Below the pieces are notes generated by a model that saw nothing but the letters and a program-made list of their open reading frames with translations, searched no databases and was not told the origin of the DNA. A program made the position numbers and the translations under genes. From Microbacterium oxydans (GTDB lineage Bacteria; Actinomycetota; Actinomycetes; Actinomycetales; Microbacteriaceae): a stretch of DNA of 64,000 nt. The stretch's first letter is position 1. Each line of letters starts with the position of its first letter. The stretch is from NCBI RefSeq assembly GCF_000956405.1, contig NZ_JYIV01000024.1, positions 1-64,000 on the forward strand, read 5' to 3'. Shown in pieces: positions 43,451 through 53,598 of the stretch.

Positions 43451-45520
43451 ATGACGCCTGAATCCCCTGCTGACGAGACGGAATCGAACACCGGGGGAAC
43501 CCCCGCAACCGAGGGCACCACTGCACCCAAGCCGAAGCAGCCCGGAGAGTACGGCGCGGATTCGATCCAGATCCTCGAGGGCCTCGAGGCTGTGCGCAAG
43601 CGCCCCGGTATGTACATCGGGTCCACCGGTCCGCGAGGTCTGCACCACCTGGTCTACGAGATCGTCGACAACTCGGTCGATGAGGCGCTGGCCGGCTACG
43701 CCGACACGATTCTCGTGACCATGCTCGCCGACGGTGGCGTGCGCGTCGTCGACAACGGTCGAGGCATCCCGGTCGATCCGCACTCCTCCGACCCGAACAA
43801 GTCGACGGTCGAGGTGGTGCTCACGATCCTGCACGCCGGTGGAAAGTTCGGCGGTGGCGCCTACGCCGTCTCCGGCGGTCTGCACGGCGTCGGATCCTCC
43901 GTCGTCAACGCGCTCTCGACGCGATTCGACGTGGAGGTCAAGCAGAAGGGATTCGTCTGGCGACACAGCTTCGCCGATGGCGGCGTCCCCCAGCAGAAGC
44001 TCGAGAAGGGCGAGGCGACCGACGAGACCGGAACGAGCATCACGTTCTGGCCGGACGCGGAGATCTTCCAGGAGACGATCGAGTTCGACTACGACACGCT
44101 CCGCACGCGCTTCCAGCAGATGGCGTTCCTCAACAAGGGACTGCGCATCGAGCTGCGAGACGAGCGCGAGTCCTCGACCTATGAAGTCGAGGAGGATGGC
44201 GCGACCGTCACCAAGCAGCCCAGTGACGTGTTCTTCTATGAGCGCGGGCTGGTCGACTACGTCGAGTACCTCAACAAGGTGCGCCACGCCGAAGTGGTCA
44301 ACGACGAGATCATCGCCTTCGAGTCGGAGGACACCGAGCGCAAGATCTCGCTCGAGGTCGCGATGCAGTGGACGACCTCGTACACCGAGAACGTGTTCAC
44401 CTACGCCAACACCATCAACACCCACGAGGGTGGAACGCACGAGGAAGGCTTCCGTGCGGCACTGACGACCCTGGTCAACAAGTACGCGCGAGCGAACAAC
44501 CTCCTCAAGGAGAAGGACGACAACCTCTCCGGCGACGACGTGCGCGAGGGGCTGACCGCGGTCATCTCCATCAAGCTCGGTGAGCCCCAGTTCGAGGGGC
44601 AGACCAAGACGAAGCTCGGCAACACCGAGGCGAAGGCCTTCGTGCAGAAGGTGGTCGGCGACCAGCTGGGTGACTGGCTGGAGCGCAACCCGAACCAGGC
44701 GAAGAACATCATCCGCAAGGCGATCGACGCCGCCACGGCTCGTCTCGCCGCGCGGAAGGCCCGTGAGACAGCGCGTCGCAAGAGCGTCTTCGAGTCGGCG
44801 GCAATGCCCGACAAGCTCAAGGACTGCACGAGCAAGGATCCGTCGATCAGCGAGATCTTCCTCGTCGAGGGTGACTCGGCAGGCGGTTCCGCCGTGCAGG
44901 GTCGCGACCCGCACACCCAGGCGATCCTGGCTCTCCGAGGAAAGATCCTCAACGTGGAGCGCGCACGTCTCGACAAGGCGCTCGGCAACAAGGAGGTCCA
45001 GGCGATGATCCAGGCCTTCGGCACCGGCATCGGCGAAGAGTTCGACATCGAGAAGGCGCGCTATCACAAGATCGTGCTGATGGCCGATGCCGACGTCGAT
45101 GGCCAGCACATCACCACGCTGCTGCTGACGCTGCTCTTCCGCTACATGCGCGGACTCATCGAGGCCGGCTTCGTGTACCTCGCCATGCCGCCGCTCTATC
45201 GGCTCAAGTGGTCGAACTCGGCTCACGAGTACGTGTTCAGCGACGCCGAGCGCGACGCCCTGCTCAAGCACGGCATCGAAAACGGCAAGCGCATCCCGAA
45301 GGACGCCGGCATCCAGCGCTACAAGGGTCTCGGCGAGATGAACCCGAAGGAGCTGTGGGAGACGACGATGGATCACACCACGCGCACCCTGCAGCAGATC
45401 ACCATCGAAGATGCAGCAGCCGCCGACGAGATCTTCAGCGTGCTGATGGGTGAAGACGTCGAGTCCCGGCGCAGCTTCATCCAGCGCAACGCCAAGGACG
45501 TCCGCTTCCTCGACATCTGA
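43451..45520 (+). CDS. gyrB: DNA gyrase subunit B
   Basis: ATPase subunit of the type II topoisomerase that introduces negative supercoils. The 689-residue protein has the GHKL ATPase start [16 protein letters not shown], the transducer domain, the TOPRIM motif EGDSAGGSA and DADVDGQHI, and the C-terminal [19 protein letters not shown] poorly conserved 35-residue acidic N-terminal extension precedes the ATPase domain, as in many Actinobacteria. Confidence 0.98.
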   Translation: MTPESPADETESNTGGTPATEGTTAPKPKQPGEYGADSIQILEGLEAVRKRPGMYIGSTGPRGLHHLVYEIVDNSVDEALAGYADTILVTMLADGGVRVVDNGRGIPVDPHSSDPNKSTVEVVLTILHAGGKFGGGAYAVSGGLHGVGSSVVNALSTRFDVEVKQKGFVWRHSFADGGVPQQKLEKGEATDETGTSITFWPDAEIFQETIEFDYDTLRTRFQQMAFLNKGLRIELRDERESSTYEVEEDGATVTKQPSDVFFYERGLVDYVEYLNKVRHAEVVNDEIIAFESEDTERKISLEVAMQWTTSYTENVFTYANTINTHEGGTHEEGFRAALTTLVNKYARANNLLKEKDDNLSGDDVREGLTAVISIKLGEPQFEGQTKTKLGNTEAKAFVQKVVGDQLGDWLERNPNQAKNIIRKAIDAATARLAARKARETARRKSVFESAAMPDKLKDCTSKDPSISEIFLVEGDSAGGSAVQGRDPHTQAILALRGKILNVERARLDKALGNKEVQAMIQAFGTGIGEEFDIEKARYHKIVLMADADVDGQHITTLLLTLLFRYMRGLIEAGFVYLAMPPLYRLKWSNSAHEYVFSDAERDALLKHGIENGKRIPKDAGIQRYKGLGEMNPKELWETTMDHTTRTLQQITIEDAAAADEIFSVLMGEDVESRRSFIQRNAKDVRFLDI

Positions 45521-45563
45521 TGCCCGCGGGCTCAGACCAGATGTGTGACAGAGAGATTGATTG

Positions 45564-48119
45564 ATGACTGACGAAGAACGTACCGAGCCGGAACACGACC
45601 ACGGCAAGATCGACCAGGTCGACCTGCAGTCGGAGATGCAGCGCAGCTACCTCGACTACGCCATGGCGGTCATCGTCGGCCGCGCGCTCCCCGACGTCCG
45701 CGACGGTCTCAAGCCCGTGCACCGCCGGGTGATCTACGGCATGTACGACGGCGGATTCCGCCCCGACAAGTCGTTCTCGAAGTGCGCCCGTGTGGTCGGC
45801 GAGGTCATGGGCCAGTACCACCCGCACGGTGACTCGGCCATCTACGACGCCCTCGTGCGGCTGGTGCAGCCGTGGTCGCTGCGGTACCCGCTGGCCCTCG
45901 GGCAGGGCAACTTCGGATCCCCCGGCAACATGGGTGCGGCTGCTCCGCGATACACCGAGACCAAGATGGCTCCGCTCGCGCTCGAGATGGTGCGCGACAT
46001 CGAAGAAGAAACCGTCGACTTCACGGACAACTACGACGGTCAGACGCAGGAGCCGACGGTCCTGCCCGCCCGCTTCCCGAACCTGCTCGTCAACGGCTCG
46101 GTCGGCATCGCGGTCGGAATGGCCACCAACATCCCCCCGCACAATCTGCGGGAGGTGTCCGACGCCGCTCTGTGGGCCCTCGACAACCCCGGCGTCTCGC
46201 GTGAGGAGCTGCTCGAAGGCCTGATCCAGCGCATCCCCGGCCCGGACTTCCCGACCGGCGCGCAGATCCTGGGCAACAAGGGCATCCACGAGGCATACCG
46301 CACCGGCCGCGGCTCGATCACCATGCGCGCGGTCGTCAACGTGGAGGAGATCCAGGGTCGCACCTGCCTCGTCATCACCGAGCTGCCGTACCAGGTCAAC
46401 CCCGACAACGTGGCGGTGAAGATCGGCGACCTGGCCCGCGACGGCAAGATCACCGGCATCGCCGACATCCGCGACGAGTCGTCTGACCGCACGGGTCAGC
46501 GCCTGGTCGTGGTGCTCAAGCGCGACGCGGTCGCCAAGGTCGTGTTGAACAACCTGTACAAGCACACTCAGCTGCAGGAGAACTTCGGCGCGAACATGCT
46601 CGCGATCGTCGACGGGGTGCCGCGCACGCTCGCGATCGACGGCTTCATCACGCACTGGATCTCCCACCAGATCGACGTGATCGTGCGACGCACGGAGTTC
46701 CGCCTGCGCGAGGCCGAGAAGCGCATGCACATCCTGCGCGGGTATCTGAAGGCGCTCGATGCCCTCGACGAGGTCATCGCGCTGATCCGTCGTTCGCAGA
46801 CCACGGCCGATGCCAACGAGGGCCTGCAGAAGCTCCTCGACATCGACGAGATCCAGGCCGACGCGATCCTGCAGATGCAGCTGCGTCGACTGGCCGCCCT
46901 CGAGCGTCAGAAGATCATCGATCAGGCGAACGAGCTCGAGGCGCAGATCACCGACTACAAGGCGATCCTGGCCGATGAGGGTCGCCAGCGGACGATCATC
47001 CGCGAAGAGCTGACCGGCATCGTCGAGCGGTTCGGCGACGAGCGCCGCACCCACATCCTGCACGGCTTCGACGGCGACGTCTCGATGGAAGACCTCATCG
47101 CCGAAGAGGAGATGGTGGTCACCGTCACGCGCGAGGGCTACATCAAGCGCACGCGCAGCGACAACTACCGTTCGCAGCACCGCGGCGGCAAGGGCGTCAA
47201 GGGTGCCCAGCTGCGGGCGAACGACATCGTCGAGCACTTCTTCGTGACGACCACGCACCATTGGCTGCTGTTCTTCACGGACAAGGGCCGTGTCTATCGC
47301 GCGAAGACCTACGAGGTGCCGGAAGCGGGTCGCGACGCGAAGGGCATGCATGTCGCGAACCTGCTCGCCCTGCAGCCCGACGAGAACATCGCCCAGGTGC
47401 TCGACATCCGCGACTACCAGGTGGCGGACTACCTCGTCCTCGCCACGCGCGAGGGTCTGGTCAAGAAGACCCGCCTCGACAACTACGACACCAACCGCCA
47501 GGGCGGCGTCATCGCGATCCGTCTGAACGAGGACGACGAGCTCGTCAGCGCGCTGCTGGTGAACGCCGAGGACGACATCCTCCTCATCAGCCGTCGTGGC
47601 ATGTCCGTGCGCTTCGAAGCGACCGACGAGGCCTTGCGTCCGATGGGTCGGGCGACGGCCGGTGTCCGCGGCATGAAGTTCAAGATCGACGAGGACTGTC
47701 TGCTCTCGGCATCCGTCGCCGCACCGGGGAAGTTCGTCTTCGTCGTCACCGACGGCGGCTACGCGAAGCGCACCGCCGTGGAGGAGTACCGGGTGCAGGG
47801 ACGCGGCGGAACGGGCATCAAGGTCGCCAAACTCAACGACGACCGTGGCACTCTCGCGGGTGGTCTGATCGTGTCCGAGGACGACGAGGTCTTGGTGGTT
47901 CTGTCCAGCGGCAAGGTGGTACGCTCTGCCGTGGCCGAGGTCCCCGCCAAGGGTCGAGACACCATGGGAGTGGTGTTCGCCCGCACGACGGAGGCCGACC
48001 GCATCCTCGCCATCGCCCGTAACGGTGAGCGCGGCCTCGCCGAAGAAGAGGCCGATGCGGAGGACGCAGAGACCCAGGCCCCCGAGACGACCCAGACCCC
48101 TGAGGATACAGACGCATGA
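45564..48119 (+). CDS. gyrA: DNA gyrase subunit A
   Basis: DNA-cleaving subunit of gyrase. The 851-residue protein has the winged-helix active site with Tyr130 in APRYTE and an intact quinolone-determining region [11 protein letters not shown] with the usual Ser and Asp, so no resistance change is visible. Six beta-pinwheel repeats form the C-terminal half, including the GyrA-box [12 protein letters not shown] 45564 is preferred over TTG 45561. It lies 43 bases after gyrB and overlaps the next gene by ATGA. Confidence 0.98.
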   Translation: MTDEERTEPEHDHGKIDQVDLQSEMQRSYLDYAMAVIVGRALPDVRDGLKPVHRRVIYGMYDGGFRPDKSFSKCARVVGEVMGQYHPHGDSAIYDALVRLVQPWSLRYPLALGQGNFGSPGNMGAAAPRYTETKMAPLALEMVRDIEEETVDFTDNYDGQTQEPTVLPARFPNLLVNGSVGIAVGMATNIPPHNLREVSDAALWALDNPGVSREELLEGLIQRIPGPDFPTGAQILGNKGIHEAYRTGRGSITMRAVVNVEEIQGRTCLVITELPYQVNPDNVAVKIGDLARDGKITGIADIRDESSDRTGQRLVVVLKRDAVAKVVLNNLYKHTQLQENFGANMLAIVDGVPRTLAIDGFITHWISHQIDVIVRRTEFRLREAEKRMHILRGYLKALDALDEVIALIRRSQTTADANEGLQKLLDIDEIQADAILQMQLRRLAALERQKIIDQANELEAQITDYKAILADEGRQRTIIREELTGIVERFGDERRTHILHGFDGDVSMEDLIAEEEMVVTVTREGYIKRTRSDNYRSQHRGGKGVKGAQLRANDIVEHFFVTTTHHWLLFFTDKGRVYRAKTYEVPEAGRDAKGMHVANLLALQPDENIAQVLDIRDYQVADYLVLATREGLVKKTRLDNYDTNRQGGVIAIRLNEDDELVSALLVNAEDDILLISRRGMSVRFEATDEALRPMGRATAGVRGMKFKIDEDCLLSASVAAPGKFVFVVTDGGYAKRTAVEEYRVQGRGGTGIKVAKLNDDRGTLAGGLIVSEDDEVLVVLSSGKVVRSAVAEVPAKGRDTMGVVFARTTEADRILAIARNGERGLAEEEADAEDAETQAPETTQTPEDTDA

Positions 48120-48520
48120 GCACAGTGGCCGACAAGCTGGCGAAGAAGTCGACCCGCAAGACCAGCGGCAAGCAGGTACGCCTCCGACTGGTGTACGTGG
48201 ACTTCTGGTCGGCCGTGAAGCTCTCATTCCTCGGGGCTGTGGCCCTCGCGGTCGTCACGATGGTCTCGTTCTTCCTCATCTTCCTGGTGTTCCAGGCGAC
48301 GGGGATCATGACGACGGCGGAGAGCTTCCTGCTCGGCATCACCGACAACACGTTCGTGCTGTCGGAGGTCGTGGGGCTGCCGCAGGTGATGGCCTTCGCC
48401 GCCGTGGTGGCGATCCTGAACCTGATCGTCTTCACGGTGCTCGGCGCCGTGGTCGCCGGAATCTACAACCTCGCGGTGAAGGTGACCGGCGGACTGCTCG
48501 TCGGTTTCATGTCGAACTGA
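48116..48520 (+). CDS. DUF3566 membrane protein downstream of gyrA
   Basis: A 134-residue protein with a basic N-terminus and two predicted transmembrane helices (around residues 38-62 and 92-118). DUF3566 proteins are conserved directly after gyrA in Actinobacteria and have no established biochemical role. The ATGA overlap with gyrA shows coupling. In related genomes the tRNA-Ile/tRNA-Ala pair follows; here 6 kb of other genes intervenes. Confidence 0.88.
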   Translation: MSTVADKLAKKSTRKTSGKQVRLRLVYVDFWSAVKLSFLGAVALAVVTMVSFFLIFLVFQATGIMTTAESFLLGITDNTFVLSEVVGLPQVMAFAAVVAILNLIVFTVLGAVVAGIYNLAVKVTGGLLVGFMSN

Positions 48521-48537
48521 GCCGCAGAGCGGATTCA

Positions 48538-48569
48538 CGAAGGGCGGGTGCTGCGGCACCCGCCCTTCG
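48538..48569 (+). terminator. Intrinsic terminator of the gyrB-gyrA-DUF3566 operon
   Basis: A 14-bp perfect stem (48538-48551 with 48556-48569) and 4-base loop lie 17 bases after the DUF3566 stop. Confidence 0.85.
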
Positions 48570-48633
48570 TCGTTCCTCGGCGCGGGATCGCTCGTTGTTC
48601 TTCCCCGACAGGTTGAAGCTGCTGAGGTAGACG

Positions 48634-48860
48634 AAGACCTCCGGGGCGATGTGGCTACCACCACCCTCACATCGGAGTCCACGGAGGTCTTTGTGACTCA
48701 CATGAACGCGCCTTTGACGCCGGAAGGGCGTCGCCGGCTGGCTTCTCCGACCGCCGACGACGGTGGTCGGGTACGTCGGTCGGCCGACGGACGGTTCCAA
48801 AGTTCCGCCAGCGACCGCGCCCAGTGCATCAGGCTGACTTCGATCGATGGACGGAGCAGC
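48634..48860 (+). pseudogene. IS481-type transposase remnant 1 (5' end)
   Basis: From GTG 48693 the frame reads THMNAPLTPEGRRRLAS and later RRSADGRFQ, like the N-terminus of IS481-family transposases, and then loses similarity. Upstream, AAGACCTCCG (48634-48643) and CGGAGGTCTT (48682-48691) form the hairpin I associate with the leader of such elements. No catalytic DDE part is present, so this is a decayed fragment. The stretch between the DUF3566 terminator and 48971 holds nothing else I can support. Confidence 0.65.
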
Positions 48861-48971
48861 CAAGAGATCTCAGTCTGTTGGCAGGGCTTTGTCTGTCGAC
48901 CGAACGTCCTACAGACACGGAGCTTGCGGGTCGGCGATGCTGTAGCTTCCAGCTACTCAGGGAGATAGCTC

Positions 48972-49067
48972 ATGACGAAGAAGTTCTTGACAGCATCGTC
49001 ACGCGGGGCAAAAGCGCTGATAGCCGAGGACGGTCACCAGGTCGAAAGTGCTACATTTCATTTATGA
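48972..49067 (+). CDS. Small hypothetical ORF, 31 residues, coupled to the next
   Basis: ATG at 48972 follows an AGGGAGA site at a good distance. The short product begins MTKKFLTASSRG and I do not recognise it. Its stop overlaps the ATG at 49064 in an ATGA junction, the usual sign of translational coupling, which supports both ORFs being real. Base composition is lower in GC than in the core genes around it. Confidence 0.45.
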   Translation: MTKKFLTASSRGAKALIAEDGHQVESATFHL

Positions 49068-49246
49068 TGGTGTGGATCGTGTACTTGGAGGAAACCCCTG
49101 GTTTCATCGGCGTTTTTGACGTCGAAAGCGACGCGTACGAATTCCAGGAAGAGTATGCGGCTGATAGCGGACTCTCCGTTCTGCTTACCCCCGTCTCTGT
49201 GCCTTATCGGGTCGCAGGAACAGATGGGGCTCTTTATTCGCAGTAG
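49064..49246 (+). CDS. Small hypothetical protein, 60 residues
   Basis: An acidic, soluble protein beginning MMVWIVYLEETPGFIG with no family I can name. ATG 49064 overlaps the stop of the preceding small ORF. The frame is open upstream to 48824, but that extension runs through the transposase remnant and is not convincing. It has atypical codon use, in line with acquired DNA. Confidence 0.5.
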   Translation: MMVWIVYLEETPGFIGVFDVESDAYEFQEEYAADSGLSVLLTPVSVPYRVAGTDGALYSQ

Positions 49247-49327
49247 ACGCTACAAATCTCCTATCGCGCGTCAAGCGGCTCGAGTGTCCAGCAGAAGTTC
49301 TAGTTGACTAGAAATAGGTACTCAAAG

Positions 49328-49779
49328 ATGAGACACCGTCACCACCGCAGGTTCGGTATTATGATCGCTGGATCATCGGCGCTCCTGAATCGACGCCGGG
49401 TGCGACCACGAGAGCGACGGTAGTAGGAAACTGCAATTTTGCGGTGGGACAAATGTGGAAGAGATCATCCGGAAACGGGCTCCCCTCCGGTTCAGTGGGC
49501 GCGAAGCCAGCAATCTCTAGTTGTTGGGGAGCCGTCACCAAGACGTACATCAGGTCCATCGTTTTCATGCATAACGGGTGGCTCTGGGTTCCCGTTACTA
49601 AAGCCTTCGAGAGTTTTGGCACGTGGAACATGGTGCAAAAAAGTGTCCAGTACGCATGCAATGGGACCGGGCAGCACACGTTCCGCGTTGTCTCGTATTT
49701 CAAAGCCTCTGGGGCCAAGGATGTCATCGCTGCGGAAGCTGAGCTCAGCTCCGGTGATTACAAGCTCCAGTGCGGCTAA
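49328..49779 (+). pseudogene. Frameshifted gene for a small secreted cysteine-containing protein
   Basis: ATG 49328 opens a frame with an Arg/His-rich start and a hydrophobic stretch (GIMIAGSSALL) like a signal peptide, which stops at about 49423. The next frame is open from 49318 to 49779 and, after about 49381, reads like a mature exported domain (APESTPGATT, then four Cys residues and an ending SSGDYKLQCG). A single frameshift near 49375-49395 would join them into a precursor of roughly 150 residues. Alternatively a shorter protein starts at GTG 49444. No family is recognised. Confidence 0.45.
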
Positions 49780-49799
49780 AGAACTGTCTGATCTCATGA

Positions 49800-49958
49800 C
49801 GCGGTGAGCAATCACTGCACAGAACCGCGAGCTGGCCCTTCACCCTCGAACCCGTCACCGTCATCTCGGACTACGAACGACGACTGCTCTCGAAAAAGAC
49901 GCTCGTTCACGCACTCGAGTCCGCATCAGCGGAAGTCGAGCGAGGCAAGAATCGGTGA
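49800..49958 (+). pseudogene. Possible coding remnant without start codon
   Basis: A 52-codon open stretch ends in TGA at 49956 and reads like a protein C-terminus (VISDYERRLLSKK, then HALESASAEVERG), vaguely like the end of a Phd/YefM-type antitoxin. There is no start codon after the in-frame stop at 49797. The likeness is weak. Confidence 0.2.
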
Positions 49959-50291
49959 CTACCCGACGTTCAGCGCGCCGTTCATCACGAGATTCGTAAC
50001 GAGTAGGGCGTTCAGCGTGATCGTGATGCCGGCCGCCGGGAGGAGCCAGGCCAAACGGAGTCGAGATCTTGTGAAGAAGTATGCGCCTGTGGTGACGATG
50101 AAGATGACCAAGGCGGACATCCAGAATCCGCGGGTGACGGTTTCCAACATCGGGTAATCGCATTGCTTGGAGCAGGCGGCGACCTCAAGTATCCGGGCCA
50201 GAACGACCAACGCAGACACGGTCGCGACGAAGAGACTCACCCACACCAGGTTGCCACCGAGCTGCGATCGTGCGCTGCGCTGGTCGTTCAT
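49959..50291 (-). CDS. Small integral membrane protein, three helices
   Basis: A 110-residue protein with three predicted transmembrane helices (about residues 13-31, 48-66 and 80-98) and two Cys in the first outer loop. The family is unknown. ATG 50291 is four bases after an AGGAG site; ATG 50294 directly precedes it. It lies in the accessory block, next to another small membrane protein on the same strand. Confidence 0.6.
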   Translation of the reverse strand: MNDQRSARSQLGGNLVWVSLFVATVSALVVLARILEVAACSKQCDYPMLETVTRGFWMSALVIFIVTTGAYFFTRSRLRLAWLLPAAGITITLNALLVTNLVMNGALNVG

Positions 50292-50441
50292 CATGCTCCT
50301 AGGGCCTAGATTGGGTCCGTCAACTCGTGGGTGATCCAGCCGGCGACCGAGGTCCGTGTATTGCGCGTACGAGTTGTGGACAGCATCAGCCATGACGGGC
50401 TGATGCGCATTGCGCGGGGTATTCGCCCAGTCCGCTGGTGC

Positions 50442-50726
50442 TCAGGCATGCCGCGGCTGACGCGCTCCGCGAATGCCCCAGAAGATCGCGGCAACCGCGA
50501 TGATGATGGCGACTACGCCAAGCGCGTTGATCAGAGAAGGGCCTTCGGTCCCCATTTGAGGGAGCGCCCAGTTCTCTACTTCAGGCCGATTGGCGAAGGC
50601 TCGCCTGTTCGCTTCCGTGAGTACCTGCACGGACAGGAAGTAGGTGGCAAGTGCGACCGCGACCGCGACCGCAGCCGCGGTCGCCCAGAAGATCCCAGTC
50701 GCAAGACGAGTCTTTACCTTGGCCAC
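50442..50726 (-). CDS. Small integral membrane protein, two helices
   Basis: A 94-residue protein with a basic N-terminus and two transmembrane helices (about residues 10-32 and 64-84) separated by an Arg/Glu-containing loop. The family is unknown. The GTG start at 50726 has only a weak ribosome binding site. It abuts the second IS481 remnant. Confidence 0.6.
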   Translation of the reverse strand: MAKVKTRLATGIFWATAAAVAVAVALATYFLSVQVLTEANRRAFANRPEVENWALPQMGTEGPSLINALGVVAIIIAVAAIFWGIRGARQPRHA

Positions 50727-50744
50727 GAACCTAATCTAAGACAC

Positions 50745-50797
50745 GGCGTCGCCCGCTGGCTTCTCTGATCGTCGACGACGGCTGGTCGGGTCCGCAC
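50745..50797 (+). pseudogene. IS481-type transposase remnant 2
   Basis: About 50 bases resemble 48727-48777 closely and in the same direction. Translated, this copy reads RRRPLASLIVDDGWSG, which keeps the IS481 N-terminal LIVDDGW better than remnant 1. The two fragments bracket the small-ORF segment between them. Confidence 0.6.
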
Positions 50798-50814
50798 CTC
50801 ACACGGAACAACAG

Positions 50815-51525
50815 TCAGACGACGCCCGTGGTGCCGAGAAGGGTGCCGATGAGCCAGGTCGCGGCCAGAGCGAGCCCGCCGCCGACGACCAGTCGGATCG
50901 ATGCGCGCACCGGCGCCGAACCTCCGATCCTCGCGGACAGCGTGCCCGTCACTGCCAGAGCCAGGAGGACGGCCACGAAGGTGACGGGGACCCGCCACTC
51001 CGGGGGCGGGAGCAGGATGGCCAGCAATGGCAGCAGTGCTCCGAGAGTGAAGGCCACCGCGGAGGAGAGCGCCGCGTGCCAGGGATTCACCAGGTCGTCC
51101 TGGTCGATGCCGAGCTCGACCTCCAAGTGCGCAGCCAGGGCGTCATGCGCGGTGAGCTCCTCGGCCACCTGGCGCGCTGTCTCCGGCGAGAGCCCGCGGT
51201 CGCGATAGAGCTGGGTGAGTTCGTCGAGCTCCACGGCCGACATCGTGCGGAGTTCTTCGCGCTCCTTCGCGATCAATGCCCTCTCGCTGTCACGCTGACT
51301 GCTCACCGACACATACTCCCCGAGTGCCATCGAGATCGCTCCACCCACGAGGCCGGCGATTCCTGCGGTGAGAAGTGCGGCGTTGTCGGTCGTGGCGCCG
51401 GCCACCCCGACGACGAGTGAGGCGACCGAGACGATGCCGTCGTTCGCTCCGAGCACTCCTGCGCGCAGCCAGTTCAGCCGCTGACCGAGACCGGTGCCGT
51501 GCGGTTCCCCTTCATGCGTACTCAT
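50815..51525 (-). CDS. VIT1/CCC1 family transporter (Fe2+/Mn2+)
   Basis: A 236-residue membrane protein of the VIT/CCC1 family with five predicted helices. Typical segments are LRAGVLGANDGIVS near the N-terminus, GEYVSVSSQRDSE and the cytoplasmic metal-binding helical region rich in Glu (residues 75-135). These carriers export iron or manganese from the cytoplasm or into stores. ATG 51525 is chosen because the family starts near there; the open frame extends further upstream. It is divergent from the histidine kinase gene. Confidence 0.88.
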   Translation of the reverse strand: MSTHEGEPHGTGLGQRLNWLRAGVLGANDGIVSVASLVVGVAGATTDNAALLTAGIAGLVGGAISMALGEYVSVSSQRDSERALIAKEREELRTMSAVELDELTQLYRDRGLSPETARQVAEELTAHDALAAHLEVELGIDQDDLVNPWHAALSSAVAFTLGALLPLLAILLPPPEWRVPVTFVAVLLALAVTGTLSARIGGSAPVRASIRLVVGGGLALAATWLIGTLLGTTGVV

Positions 51526-51652
51526 GCCCTCAGTGAAGCAGACCCTTCGTGGTCTGGTCGTGACGACCACCGGGACTCTTACGGAAAACCCGAATCGGAG
51601 TGTCCGGTTGGCTCGCTGTCGTGGTCTCCCCCACCGCCCGTACCTTGGAACC

Positions 51653-52921
51653 ATGACCACTCAGACTGCGACCCCGGCTCCCGCGACAGCGGTGAAGCCG
51701 CCGTTGCGCATCTTCCTCACGATCCTGCATCTGGCAGGAGTCGGCGTCCTCGGCGGTGCCATCTTCGGCACGCTCGGAGGCCTGCTCGGCACCGGACTCG
51801 GACTCCTCTTCGTCGCCGGTATCGGTCTGGTCCTGCTCGTCGGATTGGTCTACGCCCTCTACGGCCTCGGCTGGTTCGAGATCGCTCGCGTGAGTTCGCT
51901 GTATCGGACACCGGTCGGCCCCCTGCGCCTGCAGCCACGCGACCGTCCCGGCTTCGTCGGATGGCTGCGGGCCCTCGGTCGTCAGGCCATCGACGGACGC
52001 ATGTGGCGTGCCGTCGCCAACTTCGCCATCTCCGCGGTGCTCGGGTGGGTCGTGCTCCGGCTGTTCTGGGGCCTGATCTGGTCGATCGTCATCTCGTTCG
52101 CACCGCTCACCGGAGTCGACTCCGTGATGGGGCCGTTCGGCGGCGGGGGTATTCCGGCCGAGTGGGCCCCGCTCGTCGGAATCCTGGGCATCGCAGCCTG
52201 CGTCGTCGGGATCATCGGCCTCGCGCTGCTGCATCGCACCCTGTCGCTCGCGATCGTGATCCGCAGCAGAGAGACCGAGCTCACCGAGCGTGTCCGCACC
52301 TCGACGGCCCAGCGCGAGGGGGCCGTGCGCGCCGCCGATGTCGAGCGCACTCGCATCGAGCGTGATCTGCACGACGGCGTCCAGCCCCGTCTCGTCTCGG
52401 TGGGCATGACCCTCGGGCTCGCCCAGCAGAAGATCGACACCGATCCCGGTGCCGCGAAGGAGCTGATCAACGAGGCCCACACCTCGACCAAGGCGGCCAT
52501 CACCGAGCTGCGTCAGCTCGCACGCGGCATCCATGCCTCCGTGCTGGACGACCGCGGCCTGGACGCCGCCCTGTCGGCACTCGCGGGACGCTCCCACATC
52601 CCCGTGCACCTCGACGTGCGCATGGACGGTCGGTGCAGTCGCGAGGCCGAGGCCGCCGTGTACTTCTCGATCGCAGAGTCCCTGACCAACGCGGCGAAGC
52701 ACTCCCGAGCCAGTGAAGCCCGTGTGGTCGTGCGACTGCGCGACGGCAACACGCTCTGGGCGCGGGTCGAGGACAACGGCATCGGAGGCGCGCAGGTGCA
52801 GCCGGGCGGTGGACTCGACGGGATCGCGAACCGCATCCTCGCCGCCGGCGGTACCTTCCGCCTCGACAGTCCGCAGGGCGGCCCGACCAGCCTGGAGGTG
52901 AGTGTCCCGTGCGCATCCTGA
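51653..52921 (+). CDS. Sensor histidine kinase, NarL-type (HisKA_3)
   Basis: The sensor of a two-component system. The 422-residue protein has four hydrophobic segments in the N-terminal half (paired helices near residues 20-70 and 115-200), a HisKA_3 dimerisation region with the phospho-acceptor His in ERDLHDGVQPRLVS, and a HATPase domain with NAAKHS and EDNGIGG. There is no large extracellular domain, so it probably senses a membrane signal. ATG 51653 is preferred over upstream starts. It overlaps the response regulator by 13 bases. Confidence 0.9.
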   Translation: MTTQTATPAPATAVKPPLRIFLTILHLAGVGVLGGAIFGTLGGLLGTGLGLLFVAGIGLVLLVGLVYALYGLGWFEIARVSSLYRTPVGPLRLQPRDRPGFVGWLRALGRQAIDGRMWRAVANFAISAVLGWVVLRLFWGLIWSIVISFAPLTGVDSVMGPFGGGGIPAEWAPLVGILGIAACVVGIIGLALLHRTLSLAIVIRSRETELTERVRTSTAQREGAVRAADVERTRIERDLHDGVQPRLVSVGMTLGLAQQKIDTDPGAAKELINEAHTSTKAAITELRQLARGIHASVLDDRGLDAALSALAGRSHIPVHLDVRMDGRCSREAEAAVYFSIAESLTNAAKHSRASEARVVVRLRDGNTLWARVEDNGIGGAQVQPGGGLDGIANRILAAGGTFRLDSPQGGPTSLEVSVPCAS

Positions 52922-53598
52922 TCTGCGAGGACTCGGTCCTGCTGCGCGAAGGCCTGGTCCGTCTGCTCGAAGACGCCGGTCACCAGGTGGTCGCCGCTCT
53001 TCCCGACACCGAGGGTCTCGACCAGGCCGTCGTCACGGAGGCACCCGATCTGTGCATCCTGGATGTGCGTCTCCCGCCGACCTTCACAGACGAGGGGATC
53101 CGGGCCGCACTCGGTCTGCGCTCGACCCACCCGTCGCTCGCGATCCTGGTGCTCTCCCAGTACGTCGAGGAGCGTTACGCCTCCGATCTGATCGCGGCGC
53201 AGGGTGGCCCTCTCGGCTACCTGTTGAAGGATCGGGTCGCCGACGTCTCGGAGTTCCTCGCCTCCGTGCGGCGGATCTCCGAAGGAGCCACGGTGCTCGA
53301 CCCCGAGGTCGTCGCGCAGCTTCTGACACGACGAAACCGCGATGATCGGATGCTGCGGCTCACCGAGCGTGAGCGCACCGTGCTCGCCCTGATCGCCGAG
53401 GGCAAGTCGAATCAGGCGATCGCCGGACTGCTGTTCCTCTCCGAAGCCAGCGTCGAGAAGCACATCACCTCCATCTTCCAGAAACTGGGCTTCGAACAGG
53501 ACGAGTCGGGCAACCGCCGTGTGCTCGCCGCTCTCGCCCACATCGAGAACTCCGGTGGCAGTACGCCGCCGACCGGCCAGACAGGAGTGGCACGATGA
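52909..53598 (+). CDS. NarL/LuxR-type response regulator
   Basis: Partner of the preceding kinase. The 229-residue protein has a receiver domain (acidic pair near the start in ICEDSVLL, phospho-acceptor Asp in CILDVRLPP, Lys in LLKDRV) and a C-terminal LuxR-type helix-turn-helix with LTERERTVLALIAEGKSNQAIA. The GTG start overlaps the kinase gene and the stop overlaps the next gene by ATGA, so all three genes are coupled. Confidence 0.92.
   Translation: MRILICEDSVLLREGLVRLLEDAGHQVVAALPDTEGLDQAVVTEAPDLCILDVRLPPTFTDEGIRAALGLRSTHPSLAILVLSQYVEERYASDLIAAQGGPLGYLLKDRVADVSEFLASVRRISEGATVLDPEVVAQLLTRRNRDDRMLRLTERERTVLALIAEGKSNQAIAGLLFLSEASVEKHITSIFQKLGFEQDESGNRRVLAALAHIENSGGSTPPTGQTGVAR

Noticed and set aside
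49804..50157. 117-codon forward ORF overlapping the small three-helix membrane protein
   Set aside because: The reverse-strand membrane protein has a ribosome binding site and clear helices; the forward product is Ser/Arg-rich and shadow-like.
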